Under the pieces are notes generated by a model, which worked only from the letters and a program-made list of their open reading frames with translations, was not told the origin of the DNA and searched no databases. From positions 1-64,000 of the forward strand of contig JAJDDT010000089.1 in NCBI GenBank assembly GCA_029260165.1: a stretch of 64,000 nucleotides of DNA, written 5' to 3'. This stretch comes from Phycisphaerae bacterium (GTDB lineage Bacteria > Planctomycetota > Phycisphaerae > UBA1845). Of the stretch, positions 8,549-18,014 are shown piece by piece (positions within the stretch are counted from its first letter, which is position 1; each line of letters opens with the position of its first letter). A program made the position numbers and the translations under genes.

Positions 8549-9118
8549 TTATTGTTCTTCAAATCCGACCCCAATGGGTAATCGTCCCATCTGCTCGCAC
8601 GCAACAACCAGCATGCGCACATAACTTCGCGATTCGTGGTCCACGTCACCCAGCCCCAGTTTCCCTCGAACCGTATCGATGACCCGCTCATTCCCGCCTT
8701 CGATCTCGACAAACGTACCAAGGAGCGGAACGTCGTCCAGCTCGACGTGGCATCCGTCCAGGCTCCATCGCTCCCTTGTCTTGCGATACGACATCGTCTC
8801 CACGAAACCGAGCTTCATGAGAATCTCGCCGGCCGCAGACGAATCATCGACGGTCGTTTCGATTTCCTCGCGACGCTTGAACGCACTGCCCATCGCCGGG
8901 CCTTTGTAGGTTAATGTCGCCGGCGCCAGTTCCCCTGCAAGTGTCTTCACCGCCCGAATCCGAAGCCCACACCCCGCCGACCGCAGCCAACCATCCGACG
9001 CGTCGAAAATGCGATTGTCCTCTTCGTATCGTCCGACGAATTGCCCACCGACAGCCTCCAGTTGCTGCCGAATCACCCTCAAATCCTCAACCCGTAGTTT
9101 CGCTTCGATTTCGGTCAT
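8549..9118 (-). CDS. CYTH-domain protein (CyaB/triphosphatase family)
   Basis: A 189-residue CYTH-fold protein. Family members act as class IV adenylate cyclases, inorganic triphosphatases or thiamine triphosphatases. The signature EIEAK lies at residues 3-7, followed by basic and acidic strand motifs typical of the tunnel fold (LRIRAV, LTYKGP, KRREEIET, HVELDDVPLLGTFVEIEG). The start codon directly abuts the leuS stop (TAA-ATG), so translation is probably coupled. The sequence alone does not separate cyclase from triphosphatase activity. Confidence 0.88.
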   Translation of the reverse strand: MTEIEAKLRVEDLRVIRQQLEAVGGQFVGRYEEDNRIFDASDGWLRSAGCGLRIRAVKTLAGELAPATLTYKGPAMGSAFKRREEIETTVDDSSAAGEILMKLGFVETMSYRKTRERWSLDGCHVELDDVPLLGTFVEIEGGNERVIDTVRGKLGLGDVDHESRSYVRMLVVACEQMGRLPIGVGFEEQ

Positions 9119-12100
9119 TTACGTCGCCACGATGTTGACCAGCCGCCCGGGTACGACGATCACCTTGCGAATCGTCTTGCCTGCCAGATCCTGCTGAATT
9201 CCTTCGTTCGCCATGGCAGCCGCTTCGAGCGCTTTATCATCTGCGTCCGCCGGCATCATGATGCGTGCCCGCACTTTCCCTTTGATTTGCACCGCGATCT
9301 CCACCTCGTCATCCTTCGCCAACGCCGCATCAAACGCAGGCCAGTCTGCGTACGCGAGCGACGTATCATGCCCCAACCGTTTCCAAAGCTCCTCAGCCAG
9401 ATGCGGTGCGAACGGCGCGGTCAACAGCACAAACCGCTCGATGGCTGACCGACTTCGCTGCGCGCGAGGCGTCATCTCATTGACGAACTCAAACATCCGC
9501 GCGATGGCGGTGTTGAATTTCATCTGCTCGACATCCTCGGTCACACCCTTGATCGTCTTGTGCAGAATGCGATTCTCATCGACGTCCGGTTCCGCATCGA
9601 TCAGGCGATCCGACAGGTCACCGGTCTGCTCATCGACCACGAGTCGCCAAATCCGTTGCAGCAACTTGTACAATCCCGGGACATCCCGCGTATTCCACGG
9701 TTTCGACGCCTCCAACGGACCCATAAACATTTCGTATAGTCGAAAAGTGTCCGCCCCAAATTCCTCAATGATGATATCCGGGTTGACCACGTTTTTGAGC
9801 GACTTGCTCATCTTCGCAACGATCTGCGTTAGTGATTCACCCGTCTCGCGATGCACGAACGCGCCGCCCTCACGCTCCGCAACAACATCGTTGCTCACCA
9901 ATCGCCCCGAGGCGTCGCGATACGCAAACGCCTGCACCATGCCCTGATGCACCAACTTCGCAAACGGCTCCGCCGTCGAAACGTGTCCGTAGTCAAACAA
10001 CACCTTGTGCCAAAACCGTGCGTACAGCAGATGCAGCACCGCATGTTCCGCCCCACCAACGTACAAATCCACCGGCATCCAGTATTTTTCCGCCTCCGCA
10101 TCACAAATTCGCGATTCATTCGTCGGGTCCAGAAACCGCAGATAATACCAGCACGACCCCGCCCATTGCGGCATCGTGTTCGCATCGCGCGTCCACGTCG
10201 CACCATCCCGCTCGAACCGCATCCAATCTTCCGCCCGTGCGAGCGGCGGTCGCGGCAACGTCTCCGCATCATCCGCCACCGGTTCCGGTGCGAAATTCTC
10301 CATCTCCGGCAACGTCACCGCCAACTCACCCAACCCGAGCGACACCGTCTCGCCATCGTCCGAATGCAACACCGGGAACGGCTCACCCCAATACTTCTGC
10401 CGCGAAAAAATCCAGTCCCGCAACTTGTAATTCACCGCACGACGACCCACCCCGTTGGTCCCAAGCCAGTCGAGAATCCGATCCTTCGCATCCGCCGTCG
10501 ACAGCCCGTTCAAATCACAACCCGCATCCCCCAGCGCCGTCGCGCCCGCCGGTGACTGAATCGCCACCCCCTCGCCGACAAACGGTTCCTCAAACACCCG
10601 CGGCCACGCCACATACATCCGACGCACATCGTCAGCCGACAGGACATCATCCGCCCCCGTTTCGCCCAGATACTTCTCCGCAAACGCCACATGCGACGAC
10701 CGGTCAGCCCCCTCACGCTTCCACCGCTCCACACTCGCCTTCAATGCTTCCGTCGCGGCTGATCGAATCTCATCCAGCGTCCCCTTCGGCAGTCGTGCCT
10801 CTTTTTCCGCCCACTCCTTCGTCGGCTCGACCACCGCAAGGATGTCCAGATCAAACGTCCTGGCGAATTCAAAATCGCGCGTGTCACCCCCCGGCACCGC
10901 CATGATCGCCCCGGTCCCGTAACCCATCAAAACATAGTCCGCCACCCAAATCGGTATCCGCTCCCCATTGGCCGGATTCATCGCGCAGGCACCGGTAAAC
11001 ACGCCGGTCTTGTCCTTCGACTCCGCCGTTCGCACCAGATCCGACTTGTGCCTCGCCGTCGTCACATACGCATCCACCGCACCCCGTTGATCGTTCGTCG
11101 TAATCCGTTCCACCAACGGATGCTCCGCCGCCAACACCATATACGTCGCCCCGAAAAGCGTGTCCGGACGCGTCGTATAAATCCGAATCACGAATTCCTC
11201 GCACCTGGACGGAAACCCTTTCCTGCGACTCGCCCGCCACGCATCAACATCACCCACCGTCGGCGCGTCGGGCCCGCCCGTCAAGATCGGAAAATCCACC
11301 TCACCCCCGACGCTCCGCCCGATCCAGTTCCGCTGCATCAGGTTCGTCGCCTCAGGCCACGACACCAGATCCAAATCTTTCAACAACCGATCCGCATATT
11401 TCGTGATCCGCAACATCCACTGCCGCAGCGGACGTCGATAAACCGGATGATCCCCCCGATCGCTCCGACCCTCGTTGGTCACCTCCTCGTTCGACAACAC
11501 CGTCCCAAGGGCCGGACACCAATTCACCGGAATCCTGTCGATAAACGCCAACCGCTCACCATTGACCACCGTCCGCCTCTGCTTGTCATCCAGCGAACCC
11601 CACGCCAGGCAAGGCTCACTCGACGGGTCCAACGTCACCGTCATCGCCTCCGTCACGCCCAGTTTCCCCGTCGCCAACGCATCCACCAACACCTCCACAG
11701 GGCGCGCTGCCTCGACCCGTGGGTCAAACCAGCTCTCAAACATCAGCGTGAAAATCCACTGCGTGAATTTGTAATACGCAGGCTCCGACGTCGCGAGCTC
11801 CCGATCCCAGTCGTAACTAAACCCGAAATCCTTCAACTGCCGACGCATGTTGTCGATGTTCTTACGCGTGGTGATCGCAGGGTGCACACCCGTCTGAATC
11901 GCATATTGCTCCGCCGGCAGCCCAAACGAGTCGTACCCCATCGGATGCAACACGTTGAAACCCCGCATCCGTTTGTACCTGGTCACAACATCGGTGGCTG
12001 TATACCCCAGCGGATGCCCCACATGCAGCCCCGCCCCACTCGGATACGGAAACATGTCCAGCACATAATACTTCGGCCTGCCTGCATCGAATCCGTCATC

Positions 12101-12214
12101 GCCGGGGTTCGGCGTCCTGAATGTCCGATGCTCCGACCAATACGCCTGCCACGTCGACTCGATCGCCGCCGGTTGATATCCAAAGGTCTTGTCGCTGTTT
12201 TCCGATGATGTCAT
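9119..12214 (-). CDS. leuS: Leucyl-tRNA synthetase, enlarged
   Basis: Charges tRNA-Leu with leucine in the cytoplasm. The class I signatures are HVGH at residues 64-67 (after FPYPSGAGL) and KMSKS at 801-805. The editing domain is recognisable by FEFARTFDLDI and by GTGAIMAVPGGDTRD, the family's GTGAVMAVPAHDxRD block. At 1031 residues it is well above the usual 860 or so. One extra block is visible near residues 160-220 (ARPVEVLVDALATG up to DDKQRRT), just before the PVNWCP zinc-region motif. C-terminal anticodon and tail domains are present, ending near IRKVIVVPGRLVNIV. It is followed without gap by the CYTH gene. Confidence 0.97.
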   Translation of the reverse strand: MTSSENSDKTFGYQPAAIESTWQAYWSEHRTFRTPNPGDDGFDAGRPKYYVLDMFPYPSGAGLHVGHPLGYTATDVVTRYKRMRGFNVLHPMGYDSFGLPAEQYAIQTGVHPAITTRKNIDNMRRQLKDFGFSYDWDRELATSEPAYYKFTQWIFTLMFESWFDPRVEAARPVEVLVDALATGKLGVTEAMTVTLDPSSEPCLAWGSLDDKQRRTVVNGERLAFIDRIPVNWCPALGTVLSNEEVTNEGRSDRGDHPVYRRPLRQWMLRITKYADRLLKDLDLVSWPEATNLMQRNWIGRSVGGEVDFPILTGGPDAPTVGDVDAWRASRRKGFPSRCEEFVIRIYTTRPDTLFGATYMVLAAEHPLVERITTNDQRGAVDAYVTTARHKSDLVRTAESKDKTGVFTGACAMNPANGERIPIWVADYVLMGYGTGAIMAVPGGDTRDFEFARTFDLDILAVVEPTKEWAEKEARLPKGTLDEIRSAATEALKASVERWKREGADRSSHVAFAEKYLGETGADDVLSADDVRRMYVAWPRVFEEPFVGEGVAIQSPAGATALGDAGCDLNGLSTADAKDRILDWLGTNGVGRRAVNYKLRDWIFSRQKYWGEPFPVLHSDDGETVSLGLGELAVTLPEMENFAPEPVADDAETLPRPPLARAEDWMRFERDGATWTRDANTMPQWAGSCWYYLRFLDPTNESRICDAEAEKYWMPVDLYVGGAEHAVLHLLYARFWHKVLFDYGHVSTAEPFAKLVHQGMVQAFAYRDASGRLVSNDVVAEREGGAFVHRETGESLTQIVAKMSKSLKNVVNPDIIIEEFGADTFRLYEMFMGPLEASKPWNTRDVPGLYKLLQRIWRLVVDEQTGDLSDRLIDAEPDVDENRILHKTIKGVTEDVEQMKFNTAIARMFEFVNEMTPRAQRSRSAIERFVLLTAPFAPHLAEELWKRLGHDTSLAYADWPAFDAALAKDDEVEIAVQIKGKVRARIMMPADADDKALEAAAMANEGIQQDLAGKTIRKVIVVPGRLVNIVAT

Positions 12215-12232
12215 GCTCTGTCATTTCCTACG

Positions 12233-12269
12233 AAAAAACCGACCCGCATCAGAAGTGCACCGGTCGGTT
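12233..12269 (-). terminator. Rho-independent terminator of the HEAT/receiver-like gene
   Basis: On the minus strand AACCGACC pairs with GGTCGGTT around a 17-base loop and is followed by six T residues. It lies about 55 bases past the stop codon at 12324, between that gene and leuS, so leuS is probably transcribed from its own promoter. Confidence 0.8.
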
Positions 12270-12323
12270 CAGTTGATCACACAACGCCTGCTACCACGAT
12301 CGAGGAGCAGCCAACCGCGCTGT

Positions 12324-14567
12324 CTAGCCCTTGTGGAATTTCAAAATCGCCCGGCTCGCCTTGTCCGACCCGACATTCAAAGCCCCCAACGCCTGACCAC
12401 CCGCCGTCCGAAGCGTCAGGTCCGATTCCTCGAACGCCAACCCGATCAGCGCGTCGACAGCCTCATGACCGAGTTGGTTTCCGAATCGCCTCGCGGATTC
12501 GCCCAATCCCTGTAACGCAGCCAATCGCAACGAAGCCTCCATCCCGTCATCCAGCGCAACGCCCGCAATCGCCGCCTGTGCGGATCCACTGCCAAGCAGC
12601 GACAACACCTCGATCGCGCTGAAACGAAGCGGCTCATGCTTCGAACCGAGCACGGAAATCAAAGGCCTCTCCGCTGCGACTCCCCCAGGCACCGTCCGAC
12701 CGTCCAGCGCGATACCCTTCAGCACAGACGTCGCTTCAAGCGCCAACGTCAACGCAAGATCCGAATCAATCGGTTGGTGACCCACCTGAGCAGCCGCAGC
12801 CGACCACGCCTCTGTCAGTCCCCGCTCATCCGCACCCGCATCGACTCCCGCAACACCAAACGACCGCCCGACCAGCACCTCCGCCGCCGCCTGCTGACCG
12901 GGTTTGATCATCAGAACAATCGGCGACGCCGCGATTTCGTACTGCTCTCGAATACGTTCGATCCCCATGTCCGCCTCAGGACCGGTCACGTTCGACGCAA
13001 CGAAAATCCCGCCCAAAGACGACAATTCCGTTCGCGCACGTTCCATCCCCGCCAACACACCCGCCGACCCGATCACATGCGTGTCCGAATTGCGAAGCTC
13101 CGACATCACACGATTCAGATTGTCCTCGTCAGGATCGACAACAAGCAGATTCCGCTTCCCCGTCTGCGCGACAGCCATTCCCAGCAGCGGTGTCACAAGC
13201 TCAGAACCTGAAAACGGCTCGCGTGGCAGCGCGGATCCCAACGCGAGGGCAGCCCGAATACGAACAAGCAGCTCCGGGTACTCCAGAGCAGCCACCAACG
13301 GCGCGATATCGTCCGCGTTGCCAATCAACGACGACGCGCCGCCAACCTCACGCAACGCCGCGATCGCACCCAACGCCACCGGAGAATCACCATCCGCAAT
13401 CGCCCGCCTCAACACCTGCTGAGCGTATCGAGGACCCGCCGCACTGGTAAAATACAACGCCCGCGGAAACGCGGCAGGACGCGTCTTGTCATCACCGTTT
13501 GCTTCCGACGCGTCACCGCTCTCCGTGTTCAACCCCAGTCGTGCCTCACGTCGGATGTTGCCCGCCAACCACAACGACACCGCGTCACTGCGATCACTGT
13601 TCGACCCGAGTGCACGCTCGCAGCACCTCATCGACATCACCGCACCGAATATCTCCGTCGGCACGGGAATCGCGCTTAGAAACTGCGTCCCGTCATCCCA
13701 ATACCAGACGTTCGCAGATTGCAACCGGTCGTCCGCCCGCACCGACCCATGCTCGGCATAATACTGATTGGCCAACCTGACGAATTCGGTCGCCGGGTCG
13801 CTGCCATAGGGACGACCACGCTGATGCTCGATCATCGCAGCCGCACGAACCGCCGTCGATTTACTCTCAGGCGACACACCCGAATCATGCATGATTTCCA
13901 GGAGATAAGGTATCGCCTGACCATACCCAAGCTGACCAAGTGCATCGCCGACGATTCGACGAATCCGCTCATCGGAAGATTGCAACGCCATCACCAGAGG
14001 ATTCACCGCGGGATGACCGATCTTCGGAAACGCCCGAATCACCCGAGGCCAAACCGCCATTTTCGATTCGTCCTTCAGCGTTTCAATCATCCACGGAACC
14101 GCGTATTCCCCGGAGTCCGCCAGAGCAGCGATCGCGTAGTACTCATTCTGCGGATCACCACCGAGCTTCTCAATGTTGGACTTGATGCGCTCTTCGTCCT
14201 GACGAAGCCGATGCTCACCCTCGAGAATCAAATCGAGAATCTCACTAGCACGCGAGGATATCGACGAGTTGTGGATAAGGGTCACCAGCGTGTCGACGCT
14301 CTGACCGTTTTCCTGCGACAGTTGCAACAACGCGACCGCGTCGAGATCCTCATGTCCCAGCAACTCACCCGCCAACGAGTCCGCAACGTCAAACCTGCCA
14401 AGAATCGAGAAGTGCAGAAAATCCTCAAAAACCATCTCGAGCGAACGGTCGGCGTCCCCCTTCTGCGCGGTCACGATCGGCTGAAACGCCAATGTGACCG
14501 CAATCGCCAACATCCATGTGCCGGCGGACGACCCAAGCCCCGCCATCTTAAGGACCCGATTGAACAT
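12324..14567 (-). CDS. Exported HEAT-repeat protein with an embedded receiver-like domain
   Basis: A 747-residue protein of unknown function. The start at 14567 is preceded by GAGG, and a signal peptide covers about residues 1-35 (MLAIAVTLAFQPIVTAQ). HEAT/PBS-lyase-type repeats run through most of it, for example VIRAFPKIGHPAVNPLVMAL and IVGDALGQLGYGQAIPYLLE, and again at the C-terminus. Between them, about residues 470-570, lies a response-regulator-like fold: NLLVVDPDEDNLNRVMSEL for the acidic start, GGIFVASNV where the phosphoacceptor aspartate should be, and SPIVLMIKPGQ for the conserved Lys strand. The phosphoacceptor is missing, so it is a pseudo-receiver. A T-rich hairpin terminator follows the gene. 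Confidence 0.8.
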   Translation of the reverse strand: MFNRVLKMAGLGSSAGTWMLAIAVTLAFQPIVTAQKGDADRSLEMVFEDFLHFSILGRFDVADSLAGELLGHEDLDAVALLQLSQENGQSVDTLVTLIHNSSISSRASEILDLILEGEHRLRQDEERIKSNIEKLGGDPQNEYYAIAALADSGEYAVPWMIETLKDESKMAVWPRVIRAFPKIGHPAVNPLVMALQSSDERIRRIVGDALGQLGYGQAIPYLLEIMHDSGVSPESKSTAVRAAAMIEHQRGRPYGSDPATEFVRLANQYYAEHGSVRADDRLQSANVWYWDDGTQFLSAIPVPTEIFGAVMSMRCCERALGSNSDRSDAVSLWLAGNIRREARLGLNTESGDASEANGDDKTRPAAFPRALYFTSAAGPRYAQQVLRRAIADGDSPVALGAIAALREVGGASSLIGNADDIAPLVAALEYPELLVRIRAALALGSALPREPFSGSELVTPLLGMAVAQTGKRNLLVVDPDEDNLNRVMSELRNSDTHVIGSAGVLAGMERARTELSSLGGIFVASNVTGPEADMGIERIREQYEIAASPIVLMIKPGQQAAAEVLVGRSFGVAGVDAGADERGLTEAWSAAAAQVGHQPIDSDLALTLALEATSVLKGIALDGRTVPGGVAAERPLISVLGSKHEPLRFSAIEVLSLLGSGSAQAAIAGVALDDGMEASLRLAALQGLGESARRFGNQLGHEAVDALIGLAFEESDLTLRTAGGQALGALNVGSDKASRAILKFHKG

Positions 14568-14578
14568 GCCTCAACCCT

Positions 14579-14621
14579 CGTTCTTTCGTGGGAATTCTTC
14601 CGCGTTCTCTTGTGGGAACCC
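14579..14621. repeat. 24-bp-spaced direct repeat upstream of the HEAT gene
   Basis: TTCTTTCGTGGGAATTC (14581-14597) recurs as TTCTCTTGTGGGAACCC (14605-14621), offset by 24 bases. It lies just upstream of the start at 14567 and could be a paired operator or a leftover repeat. Confidence 0.35.
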
Positions 14622-14763
14622 TCGCGCCCAACTCGGCGCGAAAACCTCGGGCAGGACTCGCGAGCAGACCAACCCAAGCCATACCGCAGTATAGCGCAGC
14701 CCATGCACGCGTCAACAAAACCGCGAACCGATGGATCAATTGCGAAGGGTTGCGCTTTGCCCG

Positions 14764-14925
14764 TCAGATGTTCTGCAGAATGGCGATCGCACCCGCAGCC
14801 GTGACCCCCAGAAAGACGGTCTGCGCGATTTCCAGAAATCCCGTCAGATCGCAACCGGTCATCTGGAAAAGGGTCGCGCTCGGAACCGCCAATTTCAACA
14901 CCCGCATGATTCGCGAAAACGTCAT
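14764..14925 (-). CDS. Tiny lipoprotein-like protein, 53 residues
   Basis: The start ATG at 14925 is preceded by GGGAGG at five bases, one of the best ribosome-binding sites in the window, and the frame ends in TGA at 14764-14766. The product has a basic start (MTFSRIMRVLKLAV), a hydrophobic stretch, a possible lipobox (FQMTGC-DLTG) and a second hydrophobic helix ending in ILQNI. It should therefore be a very small membrane-attached protein. I do not know a function. Its neighbours are the HEAT protein (same strand, about 200 bases downstream) and the divergent exopolysaccharide operon. Confidence 0.65.
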   Translation of the reverse strand: MTFSRIMRVLKLAVPSATLFQMTGCDLTGFLEIAQTVFLGVTAAGAIAILQNI

Positions 14926-15247
14926 CGTCGCCTCCCGGTTGCTCTTGTTACCAGCATGTAAAGGACCGCTTTAGAAGCACGCAACGGCGGCCCGACGAAG
15001 GCGGAATCCTATACGCCCAACCGAACCAGTCAATTGTCAGTTCACAACACACCAACACGACGCCACTTCCGATAACCAACCGCTTGACAGTCCCCGCAGT
15101 TCGACGTAACCCAATGGCAGAGGGGACGATACGCGACAACGAGTTGAAGGTACGCCTCGTCTCGTGCCGATAAAACCCCACGTGAACGTCGACAGGAACA
15201 CGATCGCAGGCGAGTGCGTATATCATCCTAAGTGATTGTCAGACATA
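14926..15247. other. Divergent upstream region of the exopolysaccharide operon
   Basis: About 320 bases between the tiny lipoprotein gene (minus) and the Wza-like gene (plus). It should hold the promoters of both. I see no clear consensus boxes, hairpins or reading frame in it. Confidence 0.5.
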
Positions 15248-17008
15248 ATGTTGAGCACCAAAATGGCACGGGGAGACGTCGCGGTGATCGCCACGTCTCT
15301 CCTCCTGACCACCGTGGGTTGCAATTCCATTCTCAACGGGTGGTTGACCCCGACGGAACTCGGTTCGTTCACGCGTGAACGAACGAACGAGATTCGCGGG
15401 TCGCTGAGCATTCAGGACCCGGAACGCGGTATTCGCGCTGCCACCGAACCCACCCCTGCCGACCTTGTTCCGACGTACGAGGAGTACCGGCTCACCCCCG
15501 GGGATATTGTCAACGTTTTCATCTACGAGCTGCGCGGTCCCGGTGATGAATCGGGGCAGCAAGCCACGGTGGACAATCGCGGGATGATCAATCTGCCGGT
15601 CGTCGGCTGGATCGACGCGTGGGGATTCACCGCGCGCGAGCTTGAAGACGAAATCCGCGGGATTCTGGAGAAACGTGAGATTCTCTTCGAGGCGGAGGTG
15701 CTGGTGCAGTTTGCGTCCCGCCGTGGATTGACGTACACGATCTTTGGAAATGAAAATCTTGCAGTGAGACTGAACCGTGGTCCGGGCGTTTTTCCGATCC
15801 CGCGGGCCGATTTTCGAATTCTCGATGCTGTTTCGGTGAGCGGTGGTTTGTCGGAGCTGGTTCGGATGCTCTACGTTTTTCGCAACGTTGAGCGGGACAA
15901 GGCACAGGAATCAGCCATCCGCGAGCTGAAGGCTGCGCGGGAACGTGATTCGTCGCAGCCTGATGAATGGATTCCGCCGCTTGACGAGAAGGAGCCTGTG
16001 GTGCCCCCCCCACCTTTGCCCGGGACGTTTGAAAATGGTCTAACCGATTATCAAAAAACGAGTTACGACGTTTCAGGCTTCTCGTTCAGTGGGGCGGGAA
16101 CGATTCAGGTGGCTGACCAACCCGCGGAAGCGGAAAAAGACAGTGGTTCCGCAAAAGATGAAGTACCGACGGACGTTCAGGAGTTGATCGACCTGATGTT
16201 GCCGGATGGAAATCCGGAATCTCCGGGGACAAGGCAGACGCCTGAGGAAGAACAGTCGGCGGAGGTGCCGGCGGCGGATATTGTACCTGCGACGCAGCCG
16301 GTTGAGGTTGATCCTGCCGCGACGCCCGACGGAGCCCCGGCGAAGTGGATTTTCCTGAACGGGGAATGGGTCGAGGTCGAGGATGGCGGGGTTGATCGCG
16401 GTTTGACCCGGGAATCGACGCCGCCTGCGGTTGATCCACTGGCTGACGGACCTGCGTCGGCGATTGACTGGGATTTGTTGGCTGCGGACTCGATGGATGT
16501 TCGGGTGATACGCATTCCTGCGACGGCGTTGCGGCAGGGTGAATCCGGGTACAACATTGTGGTTCGTGCGGGCGATGTGATTCGTTTGTACAGCGGGGAC
16601 ATTGGTTTTTACTACATGACGGGTCATGTGCGTGGTCCGGGAATTTTCCGGTTCCAGGGTGGGACGCAGGTGACGCTGAAGAACGCGGTGGCTGCTTCCG
16701 GTGGGCTTGATGCGCTGGCGTGGCCTGATCGGGTGTCGGTTTATCGTCGGATCGGTGAGCGTGAGCAGCTTATTCAGGTGAATCTTGATCGAATTTATGC
16801 GGGCCTGGATCCTGACTTCTATTTGAAACGGGATGACATTGTGAATGTCGGGACGCACCCGTTTGCACCGTTCCTGATTCAGATTCGGAATTTCACGGTT
16901 CCGCAGGCGCGCGGAACGATTTCGTATTTCTACCAGTTCATTCGCACTGAAACCTTTTTCCGGAACGAGAATCTCGACGCTCCGAGCAATCCGGGATTGT
17001 TCCCGTAG
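15248..17008 (+). CDS. Wza-like polysaccharide export protein with long acidic insert
   Basis: A 586-residue outer-membrane polysaccharide export (OPX) family protein, first gene of the exopolysaccharide operon. ATG 15248 is chosen, with TTG 15236 and ATG 15263 as alternatives. An N-terminal lipobox is visible (LLLTTVGC-N). The export domain is at about residues 80-140 (RLTPGDIVNVFIYEL, VDNRGMINLPVVGWI). SLBB-type segments follow at about 145-220 and 455-505 (YYMTGHVRGPGIFRF). Between them, about residues 245-405, sits a Pro/Glu/Asp-rich low-complexity stretch not normal for Wza. The exosortase gene starts 10 bases after the stop. Confidence 0.88.
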   Translation: MLSTKMARGDVAVIATSLLLTTVGCNSILNGWLTPTELGSFTRERTNEIRGSLSIQDPERGIRAATEPTPADLVPTYEEYRLTPGDIVNVFIYELRGPGDESGQQATVDNRGMINLPVVGWIDAWGFTARELEDEIRGILEKREILFEAEVLVQFASRRGLTYTIFGNENLAVRLNRGPGVFPIPRADFRILDAVSVSGGLSELVRMLYVFRNVERDKAQESAIRELKAARERDSSQPDEWIPPLDEKEPVVPPPPLPGTFENGLTDYQKTSYDVSGFSFSGAGTIQVADQPAEAEKDSGSAKDEVPTDVQELIDLMLPDGNPESPGTRQTPEEEQSAEVPAADIVPATQPVEVDPAATPDGAPAKWIFLNGEWVEVEDGGVDRGLTRESTPPAVDPLADGPASAIDWDLLAADSMDVRVIRIPATALRQGESGYNIVVRAGDVIRLYSGDIGFYYMTGHVRGPGIFRFQGGTQVTLKNAVAASGGLDALAWPDRVSVYRRIGEREQLIQVNLDRIYAGLDPDFYLKRDDIVNVGTHPFAPFLIQIRNFTVPQARGTISYFYQFIRTETFFRNENLDAPSNPGLFP

Positions 17009-17018
17009 GCGTTTGACC

Positions 17019-18014
17019 ATGAGCAGTTCTGTGACGTCGTCAACGGGCGGTGGTTCGTCCGCTCAGAAGCAGAAGCTCGGAAGCACGCCGACGCTTGCGG
17101 ATGCTTTCGGTCGGGCGGGTTTCATTCAGACTGCGATTTTGGCGGCGTTGCTTTTCACTATTTTCTGGCCGTCGTTGGAGCAGGTGGCGTTTCGTCGGTG
17201 GATTGATGACAGCGACTGGTCGCACGGTTGGCTTGTGCCGTTGTTCAGCCTGTATTTTTTGAACACGCGTGCGGCTGACCTGTCGCGGGTGGAGCGAAAA
17301 ACGAACTATGTAGGGCTGGTGGTCGTTGTTCTGGCATTGCTGGCCTATTTTGTGACGTTCACCTATTTCCGCACATCCTATCCCCGTCCATTGCTGTTTC
17401 TGGTAGCGGGGGCGGGTTTGACGCTTTTTTGCGCGGGTTGGCAGGTGTTGAAGCTGGTTTGGTTTCCGATTGCTTTTCTGGTTCTCGCGGTTCCCTTACC
17501 CGACAGTTACTATGTGACTTTAACTCAGCCGCTGCAGCGGATTGGTGCCATCGTGGCTGCGACGCTGCTGGGGTTATTCCCGGACCTTTATACGGAGGTT
17601 TCGGGTGTTGTGATCGATTACAGTTACAAAACGGTCCGCAACTCGCTGAATGTGGAGCAGGCGTGTGCGGGGATGCGTTTAATGATGGCGTTTGTGACGC
17701 TGGGCGTTGCGATGGCGTACCTTGGTGACCGGCCATTCTGGCAGCGAGGGATCATGCTGGTGTGCTGTGTTCCGATTGCGGTTTTTTGTAATGTGATTCG
17801 CGTGACCCTGACGGGTATTTTGCACGTATTTAAGGATGAGCCTGTTGGGACGAGCCTGCACTTTGAAGCGCTTTCCGGTGGGACGCCTCACGCGTTGTTG
17901 GGGATTGCGATGTTGCCGATCGCCCTTGGTTTGTACGCGATGATCGGATGGGTGCTGGCGAATTTGTTCGTGGACGCATCCGATCCGGCAGACGGGAGCC
18001 TTGAAACATCATGA
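17019..18014 (+). CDS. Exosortase (EpsH-family transpeptidase)
   Basis: A 331-residue polytopic membrane protein of the exosortase/archaeosortase family, which cuts proteins at a C-terminal PEP-CTERM signal and attaches the new end to a surface carrier. The catalytic set is present: Cys216 in VEQACAGMRLMMAF, Arg261 in CNVIRVTLTGIL and His281 in TSLHFEALSGG. About eight hydrophobic segments are visible. There is no C-terminal EpsI domain, and no separate EpsI gene is nearby. The start is ATG 17019, or TTG 17013. The end overlaps the next start by four bases (ATGA). A likely substrate, a PEP-CTERM protein, is encoded at 33331-33981. Confidence 0.92.
   Translation: MSSSVTSSTGGGSSAQKQKLGSTPTLADAFGRAGFIQTAILAALLFTIFWPSLEQVAFRRWIDDSDWSHGWLVPLFSLYFLNTRAADLSRVERKTNYVGLVVVVLALLAYFVTFTYFRTSYPRPLLFLVAGAGLTLFCAGWQVLKLVWFPIAFLVLAVPLPDSYYVTLTQPLQRIGAIVAATLLGLFPDLYTEVSGVVIDYSYKTVRNSLNVEQACAGMRLMMAFVTLGVAMAYLGDRPFWQRGIMLVCCVPIAVFCNVIRVTLTGILHVFKDEPVGTSLHFEALSGGTPHALLGIAMLPIALGLYAMIGWVLANLFVDASDPADGSLETS

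Noticed and set aside
15523-17020. Minus-strand open frames over the Wza-like gene
   Set aside because: They are Arg-rich mirror readings, and the plus strand has clear export and SLBB-type motifs in a continuous operon.
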